The translations under genes were made by a program, and so were the position numbers. A DNA stretch of 64,000 bases from Mariannaea sp. PMI_226 (lineage: Eukaryota; Ascomycota; Sordariomycetes; Hypocreales; Nectriaceae). Below the pieces are notes generated by a model, which was given only the letters and a program-made list of their open reading frames with translations, did not search any database and was not told the DNA's origin. The stretch is from contig JANFOG010000001.1 of assembly GCA_024336345.1 (NCBI GenBank), positions 4,836,001-4,900,000 of the forward strand. Direction: 5' to 3'. Below, one piece after another: positions 50,473-62,427 of the stretch (within the stretch, counting starts at the first letter, position 1; every line of letters begins with the position of its first letter).

Positions 50473-50520
50473 GTAACCAGGACTTCAGTCTGTATTAGTC
50501 AACCCCCATTTCCTGGTTAC
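50473..50520. repeat. Perfect 10-bp inverted repeat upstream of pep4
   Basis: GTAACCAGGA at 50473-50482 is repeated in reverse complement (TCCTGGTTAC) at 50511-50520, with a 28-nt spacer. A smaller inverted pair (GCTAGG/CCTAGC) lies at 50443-50464. They are about 370 bp upstream of the pep4 ATG and could be a hairpin or a dimer binding site, or chance. Confidence 0.5.
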
Positions 50521-50886
50521 TGGCGGTGGCCAAGAGCCCTTGTCAGTCCACATCCCTCTTGGCGCTAGAAGTACTCAGTACAAGACCTCCGCTCCATGAG
50601 TTGGTAGGAACCTCCCCAAAACACTCAAGGTACTTGGCAGCTCCCACCCCAGCTCCGTCATTCCCTCTTCCAACCTGGACTCGTCATTCCTCCCTCCTCC
50701 ATCTTCCTCCATTCTGACCCATCTTCATCATCCTCACCGTCGTGCGATCCGTCAATCTTGTTCGGACCACACAGCATTATCAAATCCTATCTCTCTGTAT
50801 TACCTTACCTCAGGCGGGCCATATTCAAGCAGCCTCTTATTGATTGATTGATTACCTCCGCTCTACCGCCAGACTCGCTGCCCATC

Positions 50887-52199
<1,313 letters not shown>

Positions 52200-53249
52200 A
52201 TACGCATGGGCGTTGTGTGGACGTGAATGGCAAATTGTAAGGGGTGAATCATGGGAATTTTTTTTTGGTATGCTTGGGAGGTTGTCATGGAACAGCATGT
52301 GTACGACAGCACTGGGGAGCGCTGAAGAGGGCGATTTGTGCATTTGCCCTCATGTAGATTGCTACTTGCCTTCAGTAATAGGATAATACTTGTATGTGAC
52401 AGTGCTGTGCATGCGATGAGTGTGTAATTTTGCTGAATGGCCTATTTGAGCCGTGTTCCTGGTAGTTGAGTTCTTTCCTAAGGCTGTCTAGATTAAATAT
52501 GATGCTCTAATTGGAAATTCGGTATCTGACAAAATGTTCTGCACATTATGCTTGATTTAACTCTCCATCTCCGAAGCCCATGTAGGCAGTACTATGCAAG
52601 AATGACATGTAGCGAAGCCCATTTTACTATATCTACCACACTAGATATTCGTGGGAAGCCTCCACCCACTCCCCCCAAAAAAAAGGAACCAAATAAGTAG
52701 CAAAAGTTCTCGAGATGATTTGAATACACTGTAATCAGAGAACAGTAATGCATGGAAATAAAAGTGATATTGTTGAAAGGATTGCAGATTGAACAACCTA
52801 TCAAGATTTATTACTAAGTATCTAGATGCCAGTTAATGTCCAAACAGGGGGAAAGGCAACGGGAACAAAGTGCTGGATCACGTGCACCACTCATTAGCCT
52901 TGCCCACCCCAAAATGCGCTAGCGCGGATCCTGGTCAGCCAGAAGTACTGGGCAATCAAGACACATTCTTCCCCCAGCGCAGCCCTTCTCTATTCACTCA
53001 AGCAGGTCGCTGCCTCCGTTATTGACGGCTCGAAAATATTTTCCCGAGGTTTGCCGTCGCGTGAGCCGCAGAGACGTGCGTGCAAAAGTCGATTGCATCG
53101 CGCGAGTTGGATGAAGACGGGTCCTTCGCGCTGCCCCCAAGTCGTACTGGAGTTGCACCAGTGTCTGCCATCCGCTACCGCGCGTCGCGACAAGGCGCGG
53201 CCAAGCTCCTCCACGACGACCCTGCGACCTAGCAACTACACTCCCGACC
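52200..53249. other. Intergenic region, pep4 3' flank and promoter of next gene
   Basis: AT-rich 3' flank of pep4, then GC-richer DNA from about 52.9 kb that is the promoter/leader of the downstream gene. No gene seen. Confidence 0.5.
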
Positions 53250-56038
53250 ATGGCGCAGCCCGCAACGACGACACCAAACGGTGTTTTGGAAAATATCGAC
53301 GTCGAAAATGCGCCCCCCGTCGCCCCCGGCAAACGCAAACGCGACATTGGCGATGACGGAGAGGCTGAGGAGGAAATTGACCATCAAAAGCCCGTCATCG
53401 CCAATGGTCTATCCAAGGGCAAGAATCAAAAGGAATTGATCAAGTCCTACCTAGAGGTCCTGAGAGGGTATGCAGCACATTTTCCCTCCTCATGTCGAGT
53501 CGATGCTGCGACGCTGATCGTGTCGCCCAAAGTCCGCCCTCCATGCCCGCTAACCATTCTGTCCATAGATTCGACATCACCCCTCCCATCCTAAAGCGCC
53601 CCGTGCCGGAGACATCAACTGATGATGCACCATCAGCTAAACGTCAAAAATCGGCTGAACCCGATTCCGCACCCACCATTTCCGATAAGGTTGCTGCCGA
53701 TGCCTACGACCGCCTCGACGATGTTGCCGCCGATATCATCTCCGTGGTGAAAGCCTCTCTTGAAGATCTAAAGAAGAAGCCTTCAGACACTGAAAAAGCG
53801 GTTTCCAATGAGAAACTACAGGCAAAAATTGGAAATTTTGCTGACAAGGCATTGCGGCTTCTTCGCCAAGAAAACTCATACCCCAACTCAAAACTGGAGT
53901 CCGTTCCAGAGCTGGACATTCCTATCTCGAAGGGCGAGCTGGTGCTCTCTCTCATCGGATATGCGCCACAGGAGAGACGGCTGTTCTCCAGTCTTCCACT
54001 TTCTCACAACGACCAGCTCAGCCTAACCCCTCTCCCCCAAGGCGTGACATTGACACACATCATGCCCACAACAACTCAAGAGCGTACCCAGACACTGGGA
54101 GAGTTGTTTTCCTCGCCTAGAGCATTGCCTCCGTTGCAACCGCCTAAACAGCCCAAGACGCAGGCGAAGAGTACCACTCTTGATTTCTATCATCCAGAGT
54201 TGACAGATACCTCTAAGCTTCAAGGTGCCACATATTTTACAGCAAAGCTTCCATCAGGATATTTCCTTGACTACAGTAATGCGGCCCCTTCATCGCAAAT
54301 ACAGACCAAGCAGCGTGAACGTGCCCAGAGCTTAGCAGGTAAGAAGCCTTCAACTACCGAGCTGGAGATGTCGGAGATGGAATCCCTATTCAGGGGAGCC
54401 TTCTCCAGCTTTGCCCCTTGCAAAGATGATACCGCTGCTCTTGTGCCGTCAAATGTGGCAAGCCGGGTGTGGTGGCAGCGATCGGGTCAGCGACACTTCC
54501 AGAACATGATTGAAGTCGAATACTACGCAGACAGGGAGAATGAAGATAAGGTCAATATGTCTCAGCCAGTGGAGATCGATGAAGCTGCTGTTCAGGCTGC
54601 TATTGATGGCTGGGATGATTCAGTCATTGACCCTTCGTTGGATGCCATGATGGGCAAGAAGGACGACAAGGACAAGGAGGTTGACGAAATATTGGAGGAA
54701 GTAACCGATATGATTGAGACGCTGTCTTCCTACCAGCGCATCCGCAACCTCAACCTCCCCAACTCCCAAAACCGGCAGTCTAGCGACCCAGTCACCAACG
54801 ACATGCTTGCAGCTGCAGGGCCTCAGCCCTCAGAAGAGGAACAAGCAACTTACCAAGTGCTTAAGGCCCAGCTGGCCTTGATTATCAAGACGCTACCTCC
54901 ATACGCTGTGGCAAAACTGAATGGCGATCAGCTTGAGGATCTTTTGATCAGTACCAAGGTTCAGATCCAGACTGACCAGTACAAGGGTGTCATGGAGGAG
55001 GATGAGGCTGGCATCCAAGCCCGCATTCGAGCACAACAAGCTGCTGCCCAGGCAAGTGTTCGTCCACCACCGCAGCGGACGCCGAGCATTGCTGTTCCCT
55101 ACGCCAACCACTACCAGGCCGGGAACCAATATGGAACACCGAATCGTACCCCGGCAATGCAGCAACAATTTTACCGTCCTGCTCCCACTCCTGCGTTCCA
55201 ACCTCAGCAGCGTCCCCCAATGCCCCCGTCCCAACCCCGCCCACCTCAACCAACACAGTACACCCGACCCAACGGCTATTCAAATCAGTATGCGACTCAA
55301 TTGGCCAAGACACAAACGCCTTTTGGCCACCAGAACATGCCACAGTACGCCAGCCAGCAAAGGCCTCAGTATAGCCAGATGCCTCAACAGCCAGTGACAC
55401 CGAATGCTAGATTCCAATATCAGCAGAGCTACACTCCGCAACAGCCTGGCACGCCCTCTCAGGGCAACTACGGCGCGTACACCAATGGCCAGGGTATACC
55501 TCCCCGCACCATGTCTCCACAAGTGCAGCATAGACAAGCATACAGCCCTTCCACAAGCGTACAGCAGCCCCCGAGGTACGGCACACCAAATCAAGGCTTG
55601 GTAAATCAAATGGGCCAAATGAATAGATTCCCTGTTAACCCACCATCGACGGTCGGGACACCCACTGCTAACGTGGGAGGTATCACGGGATACCATACCG
55701 TGATCCCTGAGTCCCAACAACAGCGAATCATTGACCAAGCCAAGGCAAGAGTGGCGGCGCAAGAACGATCTGCCTTGTTTGCGGACAAGATAACTCAACA
55801 GCCGGGTTTGCCAGGTGGTGGTATGGGCCTGGGCGGTGGAATGGATGCTAGCAGGCTTGCTGCAGCTCGGGCCAGTATTGCCGCTCAGCAGCAGCAACAG
55901 AAGCCTGGAACACCCACGCCGAATTCTGGGAGGATAGGGATGAACGGTTCTCCGGTGCCGCACGTTCCTCATAAGGTAACGCCAGTCCCAATTCCCGTGC
56001 CTCCGGGACTTCAGCAACAGCGGAAACCTTCCTCATAG
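53250..56038 (+). CDS. Conserved-looking nuclear-type protein of unknown function, with prion-like Q/P/N-rich tail
   Basis: An 895-aa protein from two exons: 53250-53467 and 53569-56038. The 101-nt intron has a GTATGC donor and a CATAG acceptor; the join reads YLEVLRGFDITPPILKRP. ATG 53250 has a good context (GACCATGG). The N-terminus is acidic with basic patches GKRKRD and AKRQK that could be nuclear signals. The centre (residues about 100-460) looks folded, with GELVLSLIGYAPQERR, LGELFSSPRALPPLQPPK, FRGAFSSFAPCKDD and SRVWWQRSGQRHF; this central wording looks like a conserved Pezizomycotina family but I cannot name it. A Glu/Asp-rich helical stretch with EEVTDMIETLSSYQRIR follows. The last 340 residues are Gln/Pro/Tyr/Asn-rich and prion-like. 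Role in transcription or chromatin is plausible but only inferred from composition. Confidence 0.85.
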
Positions 56039-56993
56039 TCCCCGAGGAAATAGCTGTGGGCGATTTGAAATGAATTCAAAGCATCAGGTGAAACAGTTTA
56101 GAAGTTCTGGGCTCGAAACCAGACCTGGATGGAATTGGTGATGGTTTGGTTTTGGCGTTTAGAGGCGCATAATCGACCCCGAGGAGTTTTTAGTCTTTTT
56201 TGTCTGTTACGATGGAGGGAATATACTCAAACGAGGGGAGAAGGGTTTCTTTTGACAATCAGGATGGGGTTGAAGGTGTTCTCATCAAAGTCCTCGACGT
56301 CTTGAAACTCCTAGTGTAATTGAGCTACTGGAGATGAGGGAATATGGTGGCGGTATCTTGTTGTCTTTGCAAGAAAACAAAACACAATGTAACAGAGACC
56401 AAAAAAAAAGAAAGGCAAAGCAGCCATTGTTTTGCATCCGGGATATGGATGAACCATGAGCAGTTTGGTGTGAAAAAGAAGTGCGGTCTTCTTTGTGTTG
56501 TATGGTTCATCAGAGCTGGCATGGTGTTGAAGGGAAAAACAATATGGACAGTTATTTTTTTTTTTTTGTCTGTATGTCTTGTTGGGATCAAGATGAATGG
56601 GGGGCTGCCTTGTTTGAAATTGTATTGTACGATTACTTTCAACACTGTAGAAATATTTTATTTGACCGACGAGTTCGCGTTCGATGGAGGAATAATCTGA
56701 CTATGTTTACCTTGGATTCAGGAGTGGAGTGTATTCAGTATTGGGAGACAAGAGGGAGGTTTTTATTGTTCTTCAGGGCATACGGGCATACGGGCATACA
56801 TCACTTGTTTTTATAATCCTACAGAGCTGGGGGGGTATCTATAATAAGGGGAGGGGGCCAATCCAGCTTCCTGGCCGCATCTGTTTTTTTCTTCCATCCG
56901 CTCGCACACATAACCAATGCCGTCATATTTCCACATTCCAACTTTTATAATGTTACAAGTTTTTTTTTCTTCTTTTTTTTTTGGTCAATTCCG
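56039..56993. other. Convergent intergenic region with short tandem repeat
   Basis: The two facing 3' UTRs. Several T and A homopolymers occur. No supported gene; frames here reach only 118 codons. Confidence 0.5.
56776..56799. repeat. GGGCATAC octamer, three tandem copies
   Basis: Three exact 8-bp units, non-coding, between two convergent genes. Confidence 0.85.
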
Positions 56994-58271
56994 TCAGGTT
57001 GAAGCTACCACTTCGGGCTTGGGCACTTCCTTAGCAAGCTCTCGCTCCAGCATCCACTCGAGGACGATGCGTCGTAACTCGAAAACGACCTCGACAGCAA
57101 TGAGAAGGATGATGATCCACTCAAGACGAGTACCGTGCTGCTCACTTGACATCTCGCGAAGCACGCTGGCGATTTCTGCAGCGTAGTCCATCTTCTGGTT
57201 GAGCGTTCGGATGCGGACATTGACGTCCAACGCGCGGCCTACTTGGTCATAGTAAGCATCTAAGCCAAGCTCCGAACGGCTGTCCCAGAAGATGTCTGGG
57301 AGGGCGTCTGTCAATTCGGAATAGTGATTGAGGCGGGCGCGCAAGCTGAGGAGCTCGCCGGTCTTCTGGAGAATAAATTTGCGGCCCAGAGGGACGCCCG
57401 CGCCTTGGGAGAGGAGGGCAGGAATGTTGCGTGTGCTTTCAAAGTATGAGTCGAGGGCAGTCTCAAGGACAGCAAGCTTGGTGCTCCGAGCCAGGCCAGA
57501 CGAGAAAGCGACTTTGGCAAGGGTGGTGTCCTGTGTGTCGCCTTCTTTATGCTCCTTTCGGGTGCCGAGTACGATTACGTCGCCTTTCAGAAGACTTGCC
57601 TCCCTCCCATTGTCCGTGGTAAACTCTAGGTCTTCGAATTCCCTAGATTCAACAGAGTGGGGGTCCTCGGAGGCTCTCATGATCTGCTTGGTCACCACGT
57701 CTGGAGGCAGTGACCAGGTCACGATTGTGCCTGAGGGAAAGACAAAGATATCACCGCCATTGACTCCTCTTGCATGGAGAACCTCGTTGGCATCAAACCC
57801 TGTAGCGTCCGGATCGATTGCAAATCCATGCGACGACAGAATTTCCAACACTAGAGGCATATTGAACGCCTCAGCCACGCAGGTTGCGCTGACGACAGTG
57901 GATGGGGCATCGTCTAGGCCTTCTCCTTGAAGTGCTGAGCTGGTTGTTCCATCTGACCCCCGCTTGGGCTGTTGTGCGATAATGGCGACCCTGCGAAGGG
58001 AATTCTTGGCCGTGGCAGCTCGGGTCGGCTTGCGTTTGGCTGCAGCGGGCGAGGGTGCCGCATATTCGTTCCTGGGTATCTCAGATGCGGAGCGCGAGTC
58101 TGCTTCGGTTTGAGAGAGGAAGGGATTCGAGGTGAAGAAGTGGCGCTTTCGGGGCATCCCGGCCGGCGTGGTTACGTGGAAAGCTCGCCATGGCCGTGGT
58201 CGAGGCCCGGGCACTGATGTATGAATGAGCCGGGTAACATTGAGGGTGATTCGTTGTGAAGGAGTCCTCAT
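56994..58271 (-). CDS. Mitochondrial RMND1/Mrx10-type protein (DUF155 family)
   Basis: A single-exon, 425-aa protein. RMND1 in animals and Mrx10 (YDR282C) in yeast are inner-membrane proteins linked to mitochondrial translation; cytosolic paralogues are Rmd1/Rmd8 and fission-yeast Sif2/Sif3. The N-terminal 60 residues are Arg-rich without acidic residues and look like a mitochondrial presequence, which favours the RMND1/Mrx10 branch. The conserved domain begins near residue 125 (VVSATCVAEAFNM) and includes GGDIFVFPSGTIVTWSLP, AFSSGLARSTKLAVLE, LPDIFWD and VRIRTLNQKMDYAAEI. One hydrophobic helix (EWIIILLIAVEVVFE) lies near the C-terminus, as in the family. It diverges from SEC14 over 645 bp. 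ATG 58271 is a true ATG. Confidence 0.87.
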   Translation of the reverse strand: MRTPSQRITLNVTRLIHTSVPGPRPRPWRAFHVTTPAGMPRKRHFFTSNPFLSQTEADSRSASEIPRNEYAAPSPAAAKRKPTRAATAKNSLRRVAIIAQQPKRGSDGTTSSALQGEGLDDAPSTVVSATCVAEAFNMPLVLEILSSHGFAIDPDATGFDANEVLHARGVNGGDIFVFPSGTIVTWSLPPDVVTKQIMRASEDPHSVESREFEDLEFTTDNGREASLLKGDVIVLGTRKEHKEGDTQDTTLAKVAFSSGLARSTKLAVLETALDSYFESTRNIPALLSQGAGVPLGRKFILQKTGELLSLRARLNHYSELTDALPDIFWDSRSELGLDAYYDQVGRALDVNVRIRTLNQKMDYAAEIASVLREMSSEQHGTRLEWIIILLIAVEVVFELRRIVLEWMLERELAKEVPKPEVVAST

Positions 58272-58915
58272 AGTGCCTTGGACGATGTGGGCATGTGCGG
58301 CGAAGCGAGGCGGTGAGAGATAAGATAGTTGTAGTGAGCAGACACTTGAACAATGGCGGGGTGTTTTTTTTTTTTTTTACTCTTTCTCCCACCCTGGAAT
58401 TTTCGACTATCTGACGCACATTAACACGAACACGCGAGACTCGGGATAGATCATGGCATCCAAGTGGGTGAATCTCTCTCGAGGCTCAAGCAAGATCAGG
58501 AACCAACCGATGCTCCGGGCTTGGACAGCTCAGTGGGGCGGTTGCGATAACCAACGGCTATCACCACGTGTTCAGTACATGTGACGAGGCCTCTCTCTAC
58601 CGTCAGATAGGCTAGACCTCTTGTGGAAGTCATCTCAACACCCATGACGAAGTCCCACCACCTCGATCTCTAGGGGAAACCAAAGTAGCCAGCCGCTTAA
58701 TTACGCTTCTTGTACAGACTACTGAGGACACCGACCGAATCGCCCCTTTCTCTCTTACATATCTTTTTTTTTTCCTTTTTCCTCGTTCACCTCGAAGGTC
58801 TACCCTCTCCTTGGGTCTTGCTTACTCTTCTCGCCAAGAGAACCCTTCGAGCTTTTTTCTACCTCCTTGAGCACCCCTCTCACTCCCCAAAATACCCCAC
58901 CATCCCACCGCCACT
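58272..58915. other. Divergent promoter region, Mrx10-like gene / SEC14
   Basis: About 640 bp shared by two divergent genes. A pyrimidine-rich tract before the SEC14 ATG (58735-58800) and a T run (58358-58378) near the other start are visible. No further gene. Confidence 0.5.
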
Positions 58916-60210
58916 ATGGATCTGAACGCAAAGTACGACGATTACTACTTCCCCGTCAAGGCGCCCGAGGAGAAGAAGGGTCACGCTGGCTACCTGACGG
59001 AGGATGAGATCGCCAAGGTGCACCAGCTGCGTATGCTGCTCGAGGCTGAGGGTTATACTGACCGATTGGACACCCTGACTCTGGTATGAACACTCTAGGA
59101 GCCCACGAGAACGCTTGGTCCTGGGATCTGCATGTGAAAGCAAAGACGCTTACCTAGCCTACGTACAGCTTCGATTCCTCCGAGCGCGAAATTGGCTAGT
59201 CGAGACACCCCCCAACGACCCTAAGAAGCCCCAGGGCGCGAAGGAAATGTAAGATGCGACTTTTTTTTGCATCGAGCGAGACCGGCGTCGATGAGACCAC
59301 ATGGAGGCTGACCGCTACTAGGTTCACGGAGTCTGAGAAGTGGCGAAAGGAGATCAAGCTTGATGAGATTCTGCCCACCTGGACATACCCTGAGAAGGAG
59401 AAGATCTCCAAGTACTACGTTCAGTTCTATCACAAGACAGATAAGGTACGATCTTATATGACTCGGCTCAAGACGCAATGAGGCGCCATCTTGAGATTTT
59501 TTTTTGTTTTCTTATCTAAGAGGAATCACGTCTGATATTGAAGTGTTACAGGATGGCCGTCCCGTCTATATTGAGACCCTTGGCAGCATCAACATGACCG
59601 AGATGAAAAAGATTACCACTGAGGACCGTATGCTTCTCAACCTTGCTGTCGAGTATGAGCGTGTTGCCGACCCCCGTCTTCCTGCCTGCTCTCACCAAGC
59701 CGGATACCTTTTGGAGACTTGCTGCACCATCATGGACCTGAAGGGCGTCGGCCTCACCACCGCTCCCCAAGCTATGGGTTACCTCCAGAGAGCTTCTGCT
59801 ATCTCGCAAAACAACTACCCTGAGCGTCTCGGTAAGCTCTATGTCATCAACGCTCCTTGGGGTTTCTCGACTATCTGGAGCATGATCAAGGGTTTCCTTG
59901 ACCCCGTCACCGTCGACAAGATCCACATTCTTGGCAGCGGCTACAAGAGCGAGTTGTTGAAGCAGGTCCCCCCCAGAACCTTCCCAAGGCCTTCGGTGGT
60001 ACTTGTGAGTGCCCTGGCGGCTGCACAAACAGCGATGCCGGCCCCTGGCAAGATCCTGCACATTCCCGCACCCCTAAGTGGGCGCAGAAGAAGGAGGGAA
60101 CTGCCCTTGAGAACCAGGGCTCTGAGATTGAGACTCCTGCTGGCGAGAAGGCCCCCGAGGGTACCCCTGCTGGTGATGTTGATGCCATCACCCAACCTGC
60201 TGCCGCCTAA
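58916..60210 (+). CDS. sec14: Sec14 phosphatidylinositol/phosphatidylcholine transfer protein, with apparent frame break
   Basis: Four exons: 58916-59083, 59169-59248, 59322-59445 and 59552-60210. The joins are [27 protein letters not shown] and [13 protein letters not shown]. Sec14 exchanges PI and PC and sustains PI4P synthesis at the Golgi. A CRAL-TRIO N-terminal helix region is followed by the lipid-binding domain ([67 protein letters not shown]). At 59968-59974 there is a run of seven C. The frame that is good up to there continues as non-family sequence, while the family-typical end, [16 protein letters not shown] and on to PAA-stop (60208-60210), is in the next frame, as if one base were missing. 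The full product would be about 340 aa. If the base is truly absent, the last 78 residues are replaced and the frame ends at 60259. Confidence 0.9.
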
Positions 60211-60788
60211 ATCACATTTCTTGTCACATAGTTTTGTTTCTGTCATGCAGCTTAGGTAGATGTCTTATGTGTCTTTTTATGTTAGACCAAGAAAGCTGCG
60301 ATCTATATAGTTCGATTGAATGGGATGCCATGAGCTGGACACAAGCAGCGAAACACACATTGGAAGGGTAGAGGGCGGATTGTGTAGTTATGGAAAGCGG
60401 AAAAGAGGAAATCTAACACACTCAGAACACCATTTTGACTGTGTCCTTGGGCGGCATTTGCCCTTATACTTTTTTTCTTTTCGTCGTATATTTGCACGTG
60501 GTTCACATGTGTTGCTGTGCTTGCTTATTTTCTTTGGTCTTGTAGTGTCACATTTGGAATGCGACCTGACCTGGGCAAATGGATACTAGTTGCTGAGACC
60601 GTGTGGCATGGTTTGAGTGTAGAACTAACCAAGACTGATATAAAATAATAATAATAAACCTAAATATGATATATAAGCATTTCATTGCATTCTGCGATGC
60701 TTCCTCGTGACACCCATTTCCTAGCGCCGTAACTCCTGAGCTGATTGCTACTCTTCTTCGATGATATCTGTACGTTAGATTGCAAGCT
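60211..60788. other. Convergent intergenic region, sec14/mis14
   Basis: The two 3' UTRs; an ATA/AAT trinucleotide run lies near 60640-60656. No gene seen. Confidence 0.5.
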
Positions 60789-61608
60789 TCACCGACCCTG
60801 CGTCACCACGTATTCGCCCGCCACTCTCGCCCTCTCCATCTTGGCCACGACCGCGGGCATATCCCTCTTTAGCCGCCCCAACCCCTCTATGGCATTTCTG
60901 AACCCGGCTTCTACATTCTCCTGCCTCTCCAGCGGCGTGATGTCCAAGTCGACCTCGGCCGCAGCAGCACTGGTTACCTGCTCTCGGCGGGCCTCGAGCA
61001 TCTCGTCGTCGCGCTTGAGGCTATCGCGGAGCATCCCTGCTTGCGCGGTAGCAGCAGCGGTGGGGACTGAGCGTTTGAGAGCAGCAACTTCTTCGAGGAG
61101 CTTCTCTTCCTGCGTGATGAGATCGGCAACGCGGCGGCGCTTGCGGCCGTCAAAGGGTTCGTAGACGGGGTCGGGCGCGGTGCTGCCGGAGGCGGGGTCG
61201 TTGAGATATGAACTTGCGTCTACGGGGAGGCCATTGATGGAAAGGTTTGGAGAGGCGAGGGAGAAAGTTCTGTTGATATACTGTATATTCCGAAACGAAA
61301 GAAAATAGCTGTCAGTACTGTTTATTGTGCGCGCGCATCGAATTCAATAATTCAATTGTCGCTTTGTTGGACACGAGCATAAAGCCGATCGTGTTCGGGA
61401 GAGGGAGGACGCGACGTACCTCATTCACGAGTTTCTCGATCTGATTGCGCAACTCATCTTCGCCGTCGTCGCCCTCGACATGCGGGAACGCCTCGTTCAG
61501 GCGCTCGGCCGCGGCGCGACGGACGTTTGCGATTAAGTAGGCCAGGTCCTCGTTGCTTTGCAGTTCGATCTTGCGCTGGACTTGCGAGACGACCGACTCG
61601 GAGTCCAT
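60789..61608 (-). CDS. mis14: Kinetochore protein Mis14/Nsl1 (MIND complex)
   Basis: A 226-aa protein from two exons: 61608-61420 and 61280-60789. The 139-nt intron has a GTACGT donor, a TACTGAC branch and ATACAG. Mis14/Nsl1 is a subunit of the Mis12/MIND complex linking centromeric chromatin to Ndc80. The N-terminal block VQRKIELQSNEDLAYLIANVRRAAAERLNEAFP is the family signature. The linker YINRTFSLASPNLSINGLPVD leads to EPFDGRKRRRVADL, followed by heptad-like coiled coil from about residue 120 to the end (EEKLLEEVAALKRS, RLKRDMPAVVAKMERARV). Length is right for the family. Confidence 0.87.
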
Positions 61609-62427
61609 GGCGCTACCCCCTATGGCCCAGTTTTCTGCCTCTGCTTTGACGTGGTAAGCGTAGCGTGGCGAAAAGTGAAGCGAATCGAAGTACTGTGAAT
61701 TGGTGATGAATGGAGCTGTATCTAGTTGATGTTTACTTGGACCCTGCGAGTGCCCCGCGGTCGGGCGAAGGTCTCGGCCCGTTCTCCAGATTTTTGTTTA
61801 CTTTGCTCCGCTCAAGTAATGGAGGCTTATCTTATCGCTCTACCCCTTGGTCTCAAGTATACGGAGAGCTTTTGGTCCAGCTACAGCAGCGCGTCGAATT
61901 GCATATGCGAGGGTTAGACAAACTTGATGACTAATTTAGTAAATGTGCATGAAGTCTTTTTGCTTTGGAAAAAAAAATATGCAGCATTATTCAATATTTA
62001 ATGATTAGGTGACAAAAAAAAAACGTTTCGTGTTGGGGGTTGTGGATGTTCCAGCGTGTCCTACGTGTAACGGTGAAAGTCATTCAGTTGCTTTGTAACG
62101 TCTCTATCTTTAGTTGTCTGAAGTCCATAAAAGTCGGCGAGAGAGTAGAAGAAGGGTGAATGAAAGAGGAAAAAAAAAAGAATTCGAAAGAGAGGATCGT
62201 AGTAAATGAGTGATTTTTTCTGTATGCTCTCTATATGATATATCATGGTGTAACTAGGTACTATTACTTTCATCTTGACGCGAATATTCACAATCGTGAC
62301 GTGCAACAAACAGATATTTCCCACAGTCTACGTAGTGAAGGAGAATTTATTTTGAATACAATCAATATATCTCCTAAATACTCTCCTAAATATTCAGCAA
62401 GTAGCGCTCAACTCGAGCTTCAGCCCG
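61609..62427. other. Intergenic region, mis14 promoter and ankyrin gene 3' flank
   Basis: GC-richer near mis14, then AT-rich with A runs (61970-61977, 62013-62022, 62170-62179). No gene seen. Confidence 0.5.

Larger units (their letters stand above)
39142..50886. other. 11.7-kb gene desert between the WSC gene and pep4
   Basis: Up to about 40.1 kb this is the pyrimidine-rich (minus strand) leader and promoter of the WSC gene. Beyond it no frame over 130 codons has a recognisable domain, and I see no transposase, reverse transcriptase, integrase or terminal repeats. Base composition drifts AT-rich between about 45.6 and 49.6 kb, without the extreme TpA excess of heavily RIP-mutated repeats as far as can be judged by eye. 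Weak coding traces lie at 46569-46703 (44 codons from an ATG) and 47404-47682 (see the separate entry). The region could contain a degenerate gene, a long non-coding RNA, or only regulatory DNA. Confidence 0.5.

Noticed and set aside
50145..50476. GC-richer island with overlapping frames on both strands, suggestive of a small ribosomal-type protein
   Set aside because: Neither strand gives a family match or a clean ATG frame with splice sites; kept only as pep4 upstream DNA.
55280..56017. 245-codon minus-strand open frame
   Set aside because: Antisense to the low-complexity tail of the 895-aa protein; composition mirrors that repeat-rich region.
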